Below, one piece after another: positions 52,768 to 64,000 of a stretch of DNA of 64,000 nt; position 1 is the stretch's first letter; each line of letters starts with the position of its first letter. The stretch is from Odontesthes bonariensis (Eukaryota; Chordata; Actinopteri; Atheriniformes; Atherinopsidae), in assembly GCF_027942865.1 (NCBI RefSeq), contig NC_134519.1, positions 21,610,248 to 21,674,247 of the forward strand. Direction: 5' to 3'. The translations under genes and the position numbers were made by a program. A model generated the notes under the pieces. That model was given only the letters and a program-made list of their open reading frames with translations. It searched no databases and was not told the origin of the DNA.

Positions 52768-55700
52768 GGAGGGAGGGGGGTTAAAGCATGTGGGAAGGCA
52801 ATGGAATAACAGTGCACCTGCTCCAAAAGGGAGGGAGGGAGGGATGGAGGAAAGAAGAAAGGACAGGATTTGAAGGGATGTAAGGACAGAAGGCAAAAAG
52901 GAGGAAACTTAGAGGCAAACATAGTTCACAGAGTTTGGGAATACATGAATAATCCATCTCAGTGCCTGGAGGGAAAGACGACAACTTGATTTACAGCAAC
53001 ATTCATGTCTTAACATAAAGCTACTTTTCACCAGGCCACGGTGAGTCATCAGCTCCAACAACAGAAGGCACACTGAGCCTGGAGCTCAGGTGAGAGATCC
53101 AGCAATCACCATAGACACTGATCTCAAACAAACCCAGTTGGCGAATGAAGCTGTGTCCAAATGCACATGTGTGTGAGCCAAATATTTTCTTTTGTTATGC
53201 ATTTGCACATATGAGCTTCATGTACAATTTAGGTGTGAAGATTAGCATATACTACACAACCAGCAATCAATTCATGGTACGAAGGCTTGCAACAGGAGAT
53301 ATAAAAACTGGAAACTTGGTCCGTACAAAGGAATCAAAATCCACCTGCTTGCATCTCCAAAGCTGACTCATTTGCATGCACATAACAGAAATTCGCTTGG
53401 ATTTTAGCCAGCATCAGCTTGTCCTTGAGCCCTCTCACAGCAGCAACACACCTCTGAGTCTGGGAGATTTGTTCGACTTCAGCCAGCAGGTGGGACAGCC
53501 GTCCTTCTGTACAGTCCAGAAGAGAGAATTCAACACACGCTGATCTCCATATTTGTCTGGACAGCTGTCTGTACAGATGTGAAGGTGTTTGATAGTTTTT
53601 ATTTTTTCTTTCTTTCTTTTTGACGAGTGTGTCACGACCATGTTTTGCTGTGTTGTTGTTGCAGTTTCTGGGCCTCAGGTGGGACTGAGCAGGGTCCTTT
53701 TTGTGAGACGACTAGGCGTGACAGCATGCGGTTCTCAGTTTTTAAGCTTTTCTTTATATTCTTCTTGTACACACCCAAAGAGGCTGTCGGATAACAGGAA
53801 ACTTTCAAGGGCTGAAAAATGCCTGGCTTTGTGGTCAGGGAAAAAAATTAAGTTTAAACGTAGCGTTAAAAGGAAATTATAGAGGTGTGTGTGTATGTGT
53901 GTGTATGTTTGGTGTATAGGCGGGGAGGTGTGTGTGTGTGTGTGTGTGTGGTGATGGTTGTGGGGGTTCTTGATGGGATGTCTTTGTCTCTCTATCCAAT
54001 TCTTTACCTATTTTTTTTTCATCATTCAACATTCATTTGATTGAATTAATTCAATTTGCTTCATATTACTCTGTGCAATCGGATTTTGAATGATTGGATT
54101 GCGGCATTGTGCGGCACCTGAGACAATTTACTCTGTGAGCTATGATGTACCTATTAATACAATGAATTAAATTGACATGACATAGATTAATCTCCTGGAG
54201 GCCCATTTTCATTATATTTGCTGTAAAGAGTGTTTCATAAATGATATGATTTGATGACATGTTAGCTTGGGGAAACTTTTACCGAGCGTTGCTTTGTAAC
54301 CAACAGCTGCAACAGTACAATGCAGTAGAACAGATAAAGTTGGAGTCAGAGCCTTGCAAATAAGGAGGAGATTGTATATTTATGACACATTGGGTCAGTA
54401 TACTGCTAAGGAATGTAAGTAAAAAAGACAAACAAGTACAAAAAATGTATTTAGAGAGGGTTGGGAAGGAGGCAGTGGAGGATGTGGCTATAGGAGAAGG
54501 AAGCAGTGATTGTAACAAAGGCAGACTCTGCTGCCATGACATCACTTTTTTTGTTCCCAAGGGGACACGAGTTGTCTCACGCACAGTCAGAGGTAGTTAA
54601 AGTCACAAAAACAAACATAAATGCATGTAGATGCACCTTTTAGTCAGTGCTACTTTTTGTCTATATCACTTGGAGATCTCAAATTCTCCCTTTTGCATTT
54701 TAATGATGTGGTTAAGCCAGTTTGACTTTCAGTCACTGATGTGGGCGTGTGAATCAATACCTCTGACATGTGAACAACGAGTTCTATGTGCTGCATTTGC
54801 TCAGGCAGAGAGAGCAACCAACACTGCTGCTTGGATACTTAGTGAGTGTCAACAAGCCATCACACTCAAATTAAAGATGTCTATCTAGTCAGTGATTTAT
54901 GGCAGCGATTTAGCAGCTTTGACATGAACGATGAAGCAAACATGAACAATTTGCATCCGCTCTGCAACTGCCAATAATAATTACACAGGAACGTGCAAAA
55001 GTTCGGTCAACATTTTGCCGTAAATATAAGTTGCAAAAAGTTTTTCTAGCTGCTAAGACCCGGCTGCAACACAGGCCCAAATCATGATAACACCACCCTC
55101 TCACTTACAAGTTACAAGTCACAAGTTAGAGAGCTGTTTTAATGAAATTCTTTTTTTTTTTTTCTCAAACATTTCTTTGGGATTGTGGCAATTAAGTTAT
55201 TTTTTTCAACTTGGTTAAAAGATGTTCTTTTTGAGTCTTCCTGAGGGTGTTTTGAAGTCAAAGAACGGTTTTGATTGGTCCTTTAAATCCAGTTAGCAGT
55301 TGTCTCTAAAAGCTTTCTTGGTAGTCTCAACTTGATCTCCAACAGTCCTCTTAACTACTGGTTCAACTACTGGTTCATTAAAAACTGTGGAAAACGGCTA
55401 ACTGTCAACACTTTGCTACTTTTCAAAGCTTTCTCCTGCTGTTTGGACATCGATACATTTTATTTTCAGAGGAATAGACTCCTTAAACAAGCCCGTTGCT
55501 CCTGATTAGCAGACAAGGCTTGAACAGTCATACTATAAAGTTTTTAAATTTGCATCAGCTGTCCTTTTTTTTTTTTTTTTAAACAATAATTGTGAACAAA
55601 TCCTTGTCATCGCATAAATTGAGGTCTGAGACCTTGGTAAAAATGCCAAGAGTTAAAATCTCTAGGTATACCCAAATGTTTCCTCATTTTATGGAGGTCC

Positions 55701-58700
55701 TTTCATTTTTTACCATTAAACTGTGTAAAACACATACAATACACACATACTCTTTTGTCTATATAGAAAAATAATTCAGAACTGTCAATTTTCAATGCAT
55801 TTTTTTTCATCTGGCATACCTCCTGTCATCCTGTTTGACGCTATATCAATTATTTTGTCAATCAGATGAGACTTTGAGACATCAGCTGTCAATGGCTAAG
55901 ATTTGATGGAGAAGTCTGTGGGGCTTTACCTGCCAATCACCAGTATCATTAGTGACAGCAAGGCCCCTGGAACCTTAAATATGACAGATTGGCCTCCTAC
56001 ATTCAGCTGTCTCACAGAAGAGGAAAAAAAGGGGGGGAAAGGAGGAGAGATTGAAAGATATTTTTAATACTAGTCAAATACTACCTGTGGATTGGGGGTT
56101 TGTGTGAAAAGCCAGAAAAGTATCTGTGATTGCCACATCAAGGGAGAAGTAATTGAGGAAGACTATGGAAATAAATAAATAGTAACATGAGGTAGATGTG
56201 TGGGAAAGGCTGCACCAGAGCACTGAAGGAATCATCCGCACAGTAGGGCTCGTATCTAGTGATACCAGCCCAAAAATACACCAGCCTCTCCCGGGGGGAG
56301 GCAGATAATCCTGCTTCTGAAAAGCAGGGAGGGCTGGGAGCTGTTGCAGCTCAGAGACCCTGTGGAAGCTAGTGATCCCACAGAGACAGAAGAGAAATAG
56401 AGGGAGACTGGCAGACTGAAATAGAGGACAAGAGATGAGGTAAGATTGTCTGATTGCCTGTGTGTGTGTTAGAGGAACACACTCCTATTCCTATGACCTC
56501 AAAGGCACTAGTCCGGCAATAGCAGTGTTACCATCAGTATTTTTCACCTTCTCATATTACAGAACAACATGTGTTGTCACTCTCCCAACCCTCCACTAGT
56601 CCCATGGGATGTGCCATCACTCACCCTCCATGGGAGTATTGCTGTCTGTCCGGTTGGCAAACACCACATCCACATACTCGAGCTGCATCCTCTGGAGGGA
56701 GCCTTTTAAACCTGAAGCGAGAGAAGAGACGGGATGTTTTTTTGACAGACTTGACTGTAAAAGCCGAAGTAAGAAATTTGAATTTTTGTAGTGCCGGAGT
56801 AGTGATTGTCCACTGTATAAGGCCCAGATCAGCATAGAATTCACCTTCACCTCGTGCTTTCTAACTCTTTATCCAGCTCAATCAAATAGATAAGCCATAT
56901 GAACAACTTTATACAAAAACTAGATCGTTCACAGCACACCCATGGTTATCTCTACTAAACATGAACAAAGTACAAGTAGAAGTATTCAAAATTTGTAGTT
57001 GTAGGTAAAAGGAGCATGGGTTGAAGATAATCCAGGGAGATTTGATGTCAACATGTTCATAAACGTGGCAAAGTGAGATTTGACCATGTGTGACTCAAGG
57101 CCTTCCCGCTGTACATGGCCTGGAAGATATTTTGATCTAGTTTGCTTTGGATGCAAATCTGAGTTTTGGTTGTATTCCCTCCTGCTTCTCCAAACAATCG
57201 ACATTAATCGACATTAAAAGACAAAGTATTGACTGAAAATTATACAACTGCTGTTTTAATGATCGTGTCAATAAATTTTAAGCTACCACCACAGACACCT
57301 AGTTGCATCTTTTACACAGCAATCAAAGTGATCATTTTTTTCAGTATTTCAGTTTTTTTGAGTATTTAAAACAGCTTTCAGGAGAATCACCTTCAAGCCG
57401 AGCTCGCATACTGATAAGAAGATTTACTGTACGAGAGGGATACTTGCCTCACACCTGTAAAATCCTCTATACTGGTTACATAAATAAATGTTGTTAGCTA
57501 GTTGGTCGAGAAAACCAAACAATTCAAAGACAGGAGAAGACAAGGGACCAGAAAAAAAGGTCACATTCATTGCACTGAAGCAGATCAGCCACCATTCACA
57601 CACGGACACAGAAGACCAGACGAGAGATGAAAAGCGCACACGAGAGGCTGTCACAAAGGAGGACAGCACAGCAATAGAGACGTGGAAAAGTACGAGTGTG
57701 TGTGTGGCAGATTAGTGCCAGAGGCTTCTTCATCACCCACTAATCTCAGCTGAGAGTTATACGTTCCCTACCACTGTTAGAAAACCACTTCTGTCATCTG
57801 TACCCCCACAATTCCAGAAACACCCTCTACATGGATCCTAGTCTGAGCCTCCACTGTTAATGCTGCCATCGGGATTAGCTGGAGTTAGAGGCTGAGACGT
57901 TAGTCTATTTTTGGAACAGAGAAAAGATGCTGAACAACAAATCAACCCTACTGGATTCCGAATGATGCATTTAAATATATGTTCGATGAAAATGTCCTTC
58001 AAATATCAAATTGTCATTAAATTTAGGAAAATGACGAACACACTATTGGAGAGACTTGAGGTGACATGTTCTTGCAAAGTCACCTCAGGGTTAATCTAAG
58101 CTGAACTCACGGATCATTAAGTTAGGACACCATATCATACCCAGGAAAAGATACTGTATCAATTAAATGAGTCAGTGACGGGCAGTTGACATGGAAAATG
58201 GTGTCAGCAGATGTTTCACTCAGCAAGCGCATAAGCCTGTGATGACATGTTCCACACCAATTGTGACAGCAATGCTGCAACTTCTTTCAGAAATGGTATC
58301 AACTCAACTGGGTTTAGCTAATTGATTGCGCTCTGCAGACGGTTTCACTGTCCCTGTCCTTCTCCAGTAGACTTTTTGAGGTGATTTCCCCATCCTTTGT
58401 TTGCAGGGGAAAGTTGCAGAGGCTGCCGTGAATGCTAATAATGTGGAAGAGAGCTGAGTCACTGCTGGAGGTGCATTGCGCTGTGGTGTGGCGAGTTGTT
58501 TGAGGAATGAGGGGGGCGAAAGTTTTGTTGCTACAAGCTTGACTAAGGCCACATTTCCTCTCAAGATGGGCTAGCAGGGGAGAGAAGAGCAGACAATACA
58601 ACATATGCGAAGGTATTACAAGGGAACAGACAAAACATCTACAAACGTCTGATTTCCTACTGCACCAACATCAAAGAGGTGATAAGAGTTGCAGACAGGA

Positions 58701-61700
58701 ACAAAGAGGGAGGAAAACAGATAAAAGAATGCGATTACAGAGCTGCAGCAGAGCTCAGAGTGCAAAGAAATGGACTTGTTACCTTCAATGATGTGTTTTC
58801 TGTTGAGGCCTCTTTCTGTCTCTGCTCTGCAACAGGGTGGAAATAATTGCATGTCAGGCATGTCAAGGACGTTAATATTGGGAAACACACACATGCATGC
58901 ATATGATCATAACTAAAGCGGACCATTAAATACAATAGACAAGGTCCTACATGGTAAATTACTTGCTAATAACAAAAGTGCACCCATTCGATTCTGCTTA
59001 TTGAGCCTAGAGCTATCGAACAAACCAGACAGTGCAACTGTGCAGTGGACAAATTCAGTGCTTATTATAACTGATAGTGCTGATCACAAGGGATATGTGA
59101 AGTGGTGTCACAGTTAGCATGGCTTCGGTGAGATGAACACCCATGGAACAGATCACCACTGTATTTTACGTAAGAAAAGTTTTTCAGTCATTTAAATATT
59201 ATCACTGTGAGGTGCATATAGATGTATACAGGACCGACTACCTCAAGCCAGCTGTTGCCAGGCCAAAGCTTTAAGAGGCAGAACTAGAACTAACCAGTAA
59301 CTTGAGTGTGCACATTTTAATTACAGAGATATATTACTTTGTTCATTACTTACATTTGTAATTTTGTACTTCTATTTCACTAAAGTTCCAAGAGAAATAT
59401 CATTTCAATCTACAGTAATTGGATCTATTTTTTTTATAATTACTCATTCAGAGGGAACCACTTGGTCGTAAAAATACATTTGTGAGTAATTTCTACATTT
59501 TTTTGGCTGTAAAAATAGTGGAGTATCTTTGCCTTTCCTTGTGTATAAGTGAAAATATAATTCATATAATAACTCCCTCAGTAGTAGACTTTGGGCACTG
59601 CAGTTTTGCAGACTTGAACATGTACAGAAAAGCTGAGGGAAACATTGACAGAAAAGGAAGAAGACAAAAAAACACAAGTTAGAACAACACCAGAGAGCAC
59701 ATGTTGCCCTGTGGAACCTGCCCTCAAGTTTTTGGCTACGTGACAAGTCCAATATACCCCCTCCTTTCAGCTTTGTCTTGGTCTCCACAAATTTGTGTGG
59801 GAGATATCTAGCTTTGTAGCTGTAAAACTTTGTCACTAACCTATCTTGACACGTAGCTCTAAGCCTGTTGAGTTACTCAGAACTGTTTTGTTGAAGCTGA
59901 TGGTTTGTCTGAAAACTACTCATGTCAGTCGCCTGTGTTTACTCAGTCACCTCGAGGTTTTTTCAAACTCCACTTTGCTCATTTCTTTTCATTCTATTTT
60001 ACGATGTTTCTTTTTCCTCAGTTGCCTGCTCTTTGTCTTACGTTTCTCCTTTTCCTAATTTCACATTTTCTCTCCATCTTTCTCTTTGTTTTGTGGTGCT
60101 CCTGCATGCTCAGGGGTAATATTATTTTGTTACAAACATAAATCATGCCGTCCCTCCTCCATATTATCATATCCTCTTACTCTTTGTGCAAAAAAGAAAA
60201 GAGGTGCAGTAAATGTGCAACTATCAGATGTGCAAATGTCCACTGCATGCTTGATGAGACTACCCAGCCATCTCACAGCCTGCGCGTTTGAGGGTTAAGA
60301 TCTGAGGGTTGTTCTCCGAATTCATCTGAGGTGGAAAGAGATTTGGAATACCTTGATGGTATTCTGAGAGGATGAGCTTAAATTAAATTTCCACAAACTC
60401 TCTTGGGCTTTAGTCTACTGAGCCATATCAGACTGAAAGAAAACCAAAAGCAGTATGTGGATGTACTGGTGGATGCGCAACTTCCCTCAGTGAAAGCCTG
60501 AAGACTAAGAAGAAGAGGGAATGTGACTAATGCAGACTGAACACAGAGCGCTTCTGCATGAGAGTAGAAGCAGATATGACATTTGTCTAGAAGGCTGAGG
60601 AGGGGAGAGACAGTTACGAAAAGGGTGACCACAAATATGCCATCATTTTTTAGTGTGTCCTCTTCGTCTGTGGGCCTGTGGTTTTTCCCAGAATTTCTAA
60701 CCTTGTGTCACACCCTACAGCTGGCAGATAAAGCTTTATGTCATGCCAGTTGTTGGCCAGATAGACTGAACATATGAGTCAGAAAATCCACATACTGGAC
60801 AAACTTACTTTCCTCCCCAGTAGAGCTTTGTGGTGATCACCAGGCTGGATCTCCTGAAGGAGTACAGACAGACACATCAAACAGACAAAAATGCATTTAA
60901 AGTTGTTCTCAAAAACATATTTGCACAGCCTGCAAATGCCTGCATTTGTGCATACGACTGTGTGTTCACAAAACAACTCAGCAATCAAATTTATGTACTG
61001 TACAAAGTCCTTCAGTAACCTTACATCTTTCAGTGAGAAGTGTCAGACAGGCTGTGCTCCCTTGGCAAACATCAAGTAGGAGAGAGGGAGTCTTGTCTCT
61101 GAACTCTAACAAGTTATATAGCTCCCTCATGATCAAATCCTCCATGCTTGAATGATCAATAATTTAAACGGATTCAGAGTTGGGGTAAAGGGAAGCAGGG
61201 AAATGTCCTGAGATGCTGAGAAATGCTTGTCTGTGCAGTATGGGAGTGCATGCATTCTAGGAAAAGTAAAAGTCGTGTAAGAACTAGATAAAACCAAGGT
61301 TTTCTGTGAAGGAGTGACAGGTTGCGCTGATTTAACATTCAGATCTTTCCACATAGTGAATAGAGTGCATCAGTGCTTATTTTCCACCTAAGATACAGTA
61401 GGTAAGATGAATATTCCTGCACCTTCTGTTATTTACTGCAGAATGTGTGAAAGCAGAAACACAAAAACATATGGAGCATAAGAACCTTGTAGAAAAGATA
61501 TGGACAAAATGAATGGGCTGCTTTTCATGATCATTTGAAGGCAAGCACTCACAAGGCGGCTCTGGCATAAATCTGGAGCCACAAGACACTTTAATGAAAA
61601 TCACGAAAATGTTTTGGTACACAAAATTGAAATAATATTCACCATGTTAGCAGTGTGTATCTATAGATGGCAATACTATTGAGTCATCTGTGTATTCAAC

Positions 61701-63539
61701 TATAAGATGGATTGGAACAAATTAATTTTCATAAGACTATGAGAATGGGCCTCAGTCACTTGGGGATCTCATTTTTTTCTTGAGCCTTTTTATCTAAAAT
61801 GAATAATGTGTGAATTGTTAGTTCCAGGGCCTTTTTCCTCCTTTTCCTGTTATTTCTGAAGAATTTCTGAATACTTTGATAAGACATTTGTGTTAGTAGG
61901 ATGGTTGTATACTATACTATACAATACTAAAATCATGCTTTGTGACCATGAACATTCTGCTGGTGTTTAGCTTCAAGAATATCAGTGCCTAAATGACTAA
62001 AATTCTCTTTCTATCAATATCTATTTAACTTTTTTCTCATGAAATACCTGCTAGTTTGACCTCTAGCTCCACATTCTGTAAAATTAAAACAAACAAAAAA
62101 AAGCTTCTGCAGATGAAACCAAACATAGCCCTTTGCCTTGTCCTGCTGTGCAATGACAGCTTACACAACTCAGCCACTACATTTAAATCCCCTGTATAAT
62201 ATTGTGTATGCTCCATTTAATCTCCCAAAATTACATACCATTCTCATTACCAGGGCATTAACAACTGAATAGATCTGTAAAATACACATAAGGTGTCCTT
62301 TGGCACATCTTACCATAGCAATATTTTACACCTGAGCCATACACTGTCTATTGAGCAACCCACAAAGTCTGAATTAGCAGACGGGAGAAGATGTGGTGGT
62401 TGCAGGATACCAAAATCTGGGTTTGAGCGGTGTGTCACCAGCATTGTTTTATACCATGAATATGGCAGCTCCTGTTTCTCACCCACTGATTGATTAAGTT
62501 TACTCAATAAAAATCATTAGCGTTGAAAACAAAATCTACTTGGTTAGGTACAGGAAAAGATCACGATCTCACAATCTGGTTTAGGAAATATTATAAGACT
62601 TTCTTTCAAAATGTTAACCCTGCACAGAGATAAAAAAATGCTAAATCATACCCACTGTCCTGCATGCCTGACTCTGAGAGGTTTGCAGTGGATCCTTTGG
62701 GTCCTGTGGACTGCAGATATATTGGTATATATGTGTTCAGCCTCATCCTGTGGATGCTCGAAAGGATTTCAGTGTGGGATTGTGAAGGCTAACTTAATGC
62801 CTTGAGCTCAATGTTGTGTTTTCTGAGTAGTGCCTTTGCAGGTTTTATGATGGTGTTCACATTCTCTTGCTGGTGGAAGCTGCTTTCTTGGAAATGTGTC
62901 AGTGTGTGTGAGGTGGGTGTTTGTAGAAGTCCAAGTTATATCCTCATCAATGCACGCTTTCCCAACAGAAAAAATAATTGTAACAATGATCAGTGTTGTT
63001 CATTTCACCTGTCAGTGAGTTTAATGAGTTTGGCTGATCTGTACATTAACCTGATCTGTAAATAAATCAGCTTCATTTTATTTCAAGGATAGGGCTTTGA
63101 TTTAAAATGCACATTAACCACTGTAACAGGAGTCTTTATTACGTTTTTTTTTCCAGTCTGACTGACTCCACGCAGGATTTTTTATTTTTTTAACCCCCAT
63201 CTTTGCAACAAATGGAAACACCAGGATTGTATCAACCAACACCAGTGCCTGATGTCACTAATGCTCTTGTGACAGAATGGGAGCAAAGCCTTGCTGCCAG
63301 GCTCCTAAATCGCGTAGAAAAACCATGTCACAGGAGTGGCTGCTATCATAGTAGCAAATGAAAGCTCATGGATTTGGAATTCATGATATAAAATATGAGC
63401 GTCAAATTTATACAAATTTGGATACAGCACATGTAAAACAAATTGTGGTAACATTATACAGAATCCGTTTTGTTTTGTTTAGTCCACACTTTACCTCCAG
63501 CACTTTTTCTTGATGATGTTTCCCAGGATTATCTCTGCT
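50121..63539 (-). CDS. kcnab1: Voltage-gated potassium channel beta subunit 1 (Kv beta-1), 3' two-thirds (partial)
   Basis: Kv-beta subunits are aldo-keto-reductase-fold proteins that dock under Kv1 channels and alter their gating. Ten exons join in phase: 63495-63539, 60809-60853, 58783-58826, 56625-56711, 51861-51946, 51209-51329, 51014-51108, 50543-50663, 50305-50393 and 50121-50210, encoding 273 aa to the stop. Visible features include [13 protein letters not shown] (catalytic Lys), [16 protein letters not shown] (active-site Asn), [30 protein letters not shown] and the NADPH-binding stretch [19 protein letters not shown]. Recalled signatures AMTHVINQG and IPESSRA favour KCNAB1 over KCNAB2/3, though some positions look like KCNAB2. 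The C-terminus is HSKRDYHH rather than the usual YSKKDYRS. The N-terminal inactivation-ball exons and the catalytic Asp/Tyr exon lie beyond 64000. Confidence 0.93.
51583..51614. repeat. Perfect 13-bp stem with 6-nt loop in a kcnab1 intron
   Basis: AACTATTGCTGAA is followed after CTCTAT by its exact complement. No function can be assigned. Confidence 0.5.
52735..52766. repeat. (GT)n microsatellite in a kcnab1 intron
   Basis: About 15 GT units, followed by a G-rich (GGGA)n-like stretch at 52828-52844. Confidence 0.9.
53885..53952. repeat. GT-rich repeat in a kcnab1 intron
   Basis: Interrupted GT runs (GTGTATGTGTGTATG, then a pure GT block). Confidence 0.8.
56712..63494 (-). other. kcnab1: kcnab1 introns between small exons
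   Basis: Outside the exons 58783-58826 and 60809-60853 this is intron. I see no repeat with clear ends and no other gene. The three intron lengths are about 2.1, 2.0 and 2.6 kb. Confidence 0.6.
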
Positions 63540-64000
63540 CTGTAAAGAAAATGAATAAATGATGAAATGGAAAATGGAAGAACACACGTGAGATTAGATC
63601 TCAGACGGCTATTATTCCAACAGCGTGTGAGCATGAGCATTATCCGCCACACATCTACAGCATAAATGCCCGATTAAAAAAACAGAGGGGGTACAAGATA
63701 AATGAGAAACGCATCTTACATTCTATGCCTGCATTTCACCAGCAGCCTTGAAATTAATATTCATCCCATTACAGCTGTAACATTGCATTATTTACTTAAA
63801 CGATGTCCAGGCAGGAGCTTAGATTGAGCTACGAGCATAAACAAGAGGTTCTAATTATGAATAAGATTATGTATATTACTTCAGAGACTTATGTACTTCT
63901 CAGTTTTCATGTTGCTAAGGTGCGTAGTTTCTGCATTGGGGTTACACGTTCCTAATGTCTGATATCCTAAAGGGGAGAAAGCTGACAAGGCCAGAACAGT
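63540..64000 (-). other. kcnab1: kcnab1 intron reaching the window edge
   Basis: The exon at 63495-63539 starts in the middle of a Lys codon, so at least one more coding exon lies beyond 64000. Nothing else is seen in this stretch. Confidence 0.7.

Larger units (their letters stand above)
51947..56624 (-). other. kcnab1: Large kcnab1 intron
   Basis: About 4.7 kb with GT repeats, a purine-rich stretch (52820-52920) and poly-T runs. No coding exon fits the protein, which is continuous across this intron (MEE|IVRAM). Confidence 0.6.

Noticed and set aside
54382-54888. Plus-strand open frames of 72 and 85 aa in a kcnab1 intron
   Set aside because: No recognisable protein motif, no good flanking splice sites, and low-complexity composition.

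Overview
The window is vertebrate nuclear DNA, almost certainly from a teleost fish. Its genes are split into many small GT-AG exons whose proteins closely match well-known vertebrate families. Introns are short, with six genes in 64 kb. The mobile elements are fish-style: a tRNA-derived SINE with target-site duplications, hAT-type and other short inverted-repeat DNA transposons, and many dinucleotide repeats. I called genes by translating exons, checking splice phase from exon to exon, and recognising protein families; no database search was possible.

All six recognised genes lie on the minus strand, so they read from high to low coordinates. From left to right: (1) yeats2, 5' half only, 178-9081, running off the left edge; (2) klhl24, complete, coding 15454-26620, with a long 3'UTR reaching about 12.17 kb and 5'UTR exon(s) near 28.1 kb; (3) an intronless GPR148-like orphan receptor, 32242-33192; (4) mterf4, complete, 34674-37059; (5) pask, complete, 39748-48038, 19 coding exons; (6) the 3' two-thirds of kcnab1, 50121-63539, running off the right edge. 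In the stretches I could see whole, splice phases agree at every junction, giving 602 aa for klhl24, 352 aa for mterf4 and 1267 aa for pask.

There is no operon logic. The products act in chromatin reading (YEATS2), ubiquitin-ligase substrate selection (KLHL24), signalling (GPR148-like), mitochondrial ribosome assembly (MTERF4), nutrient-responsive kinase signalling (PASK) and potassium-channel modulation (KCNAB1). The gene order is informative. YEATS2 with KLHL24, and MTERF4 with PASK, are neighbour pairs in mammals but sit on different human chromosomes, so this window shows a fish-specific or ancestral linkage.

The most notable non-gene structures are a 726-bp inverted-repeat transposon inserted in opposite orientation into another copy of itself (37178-38632), a ~620-bp near-palindromic foldback element (29438-30058), a hAT-type element with an exact 8-bp target duplication (24178-24650), and a plus-strand pair of related, transmembrane-coding, exon-like segments between yeats2 and klhl24 (10730-11295) whose differences fall mostly at third codon positions. 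That pair may belong to an unrecognised gene.
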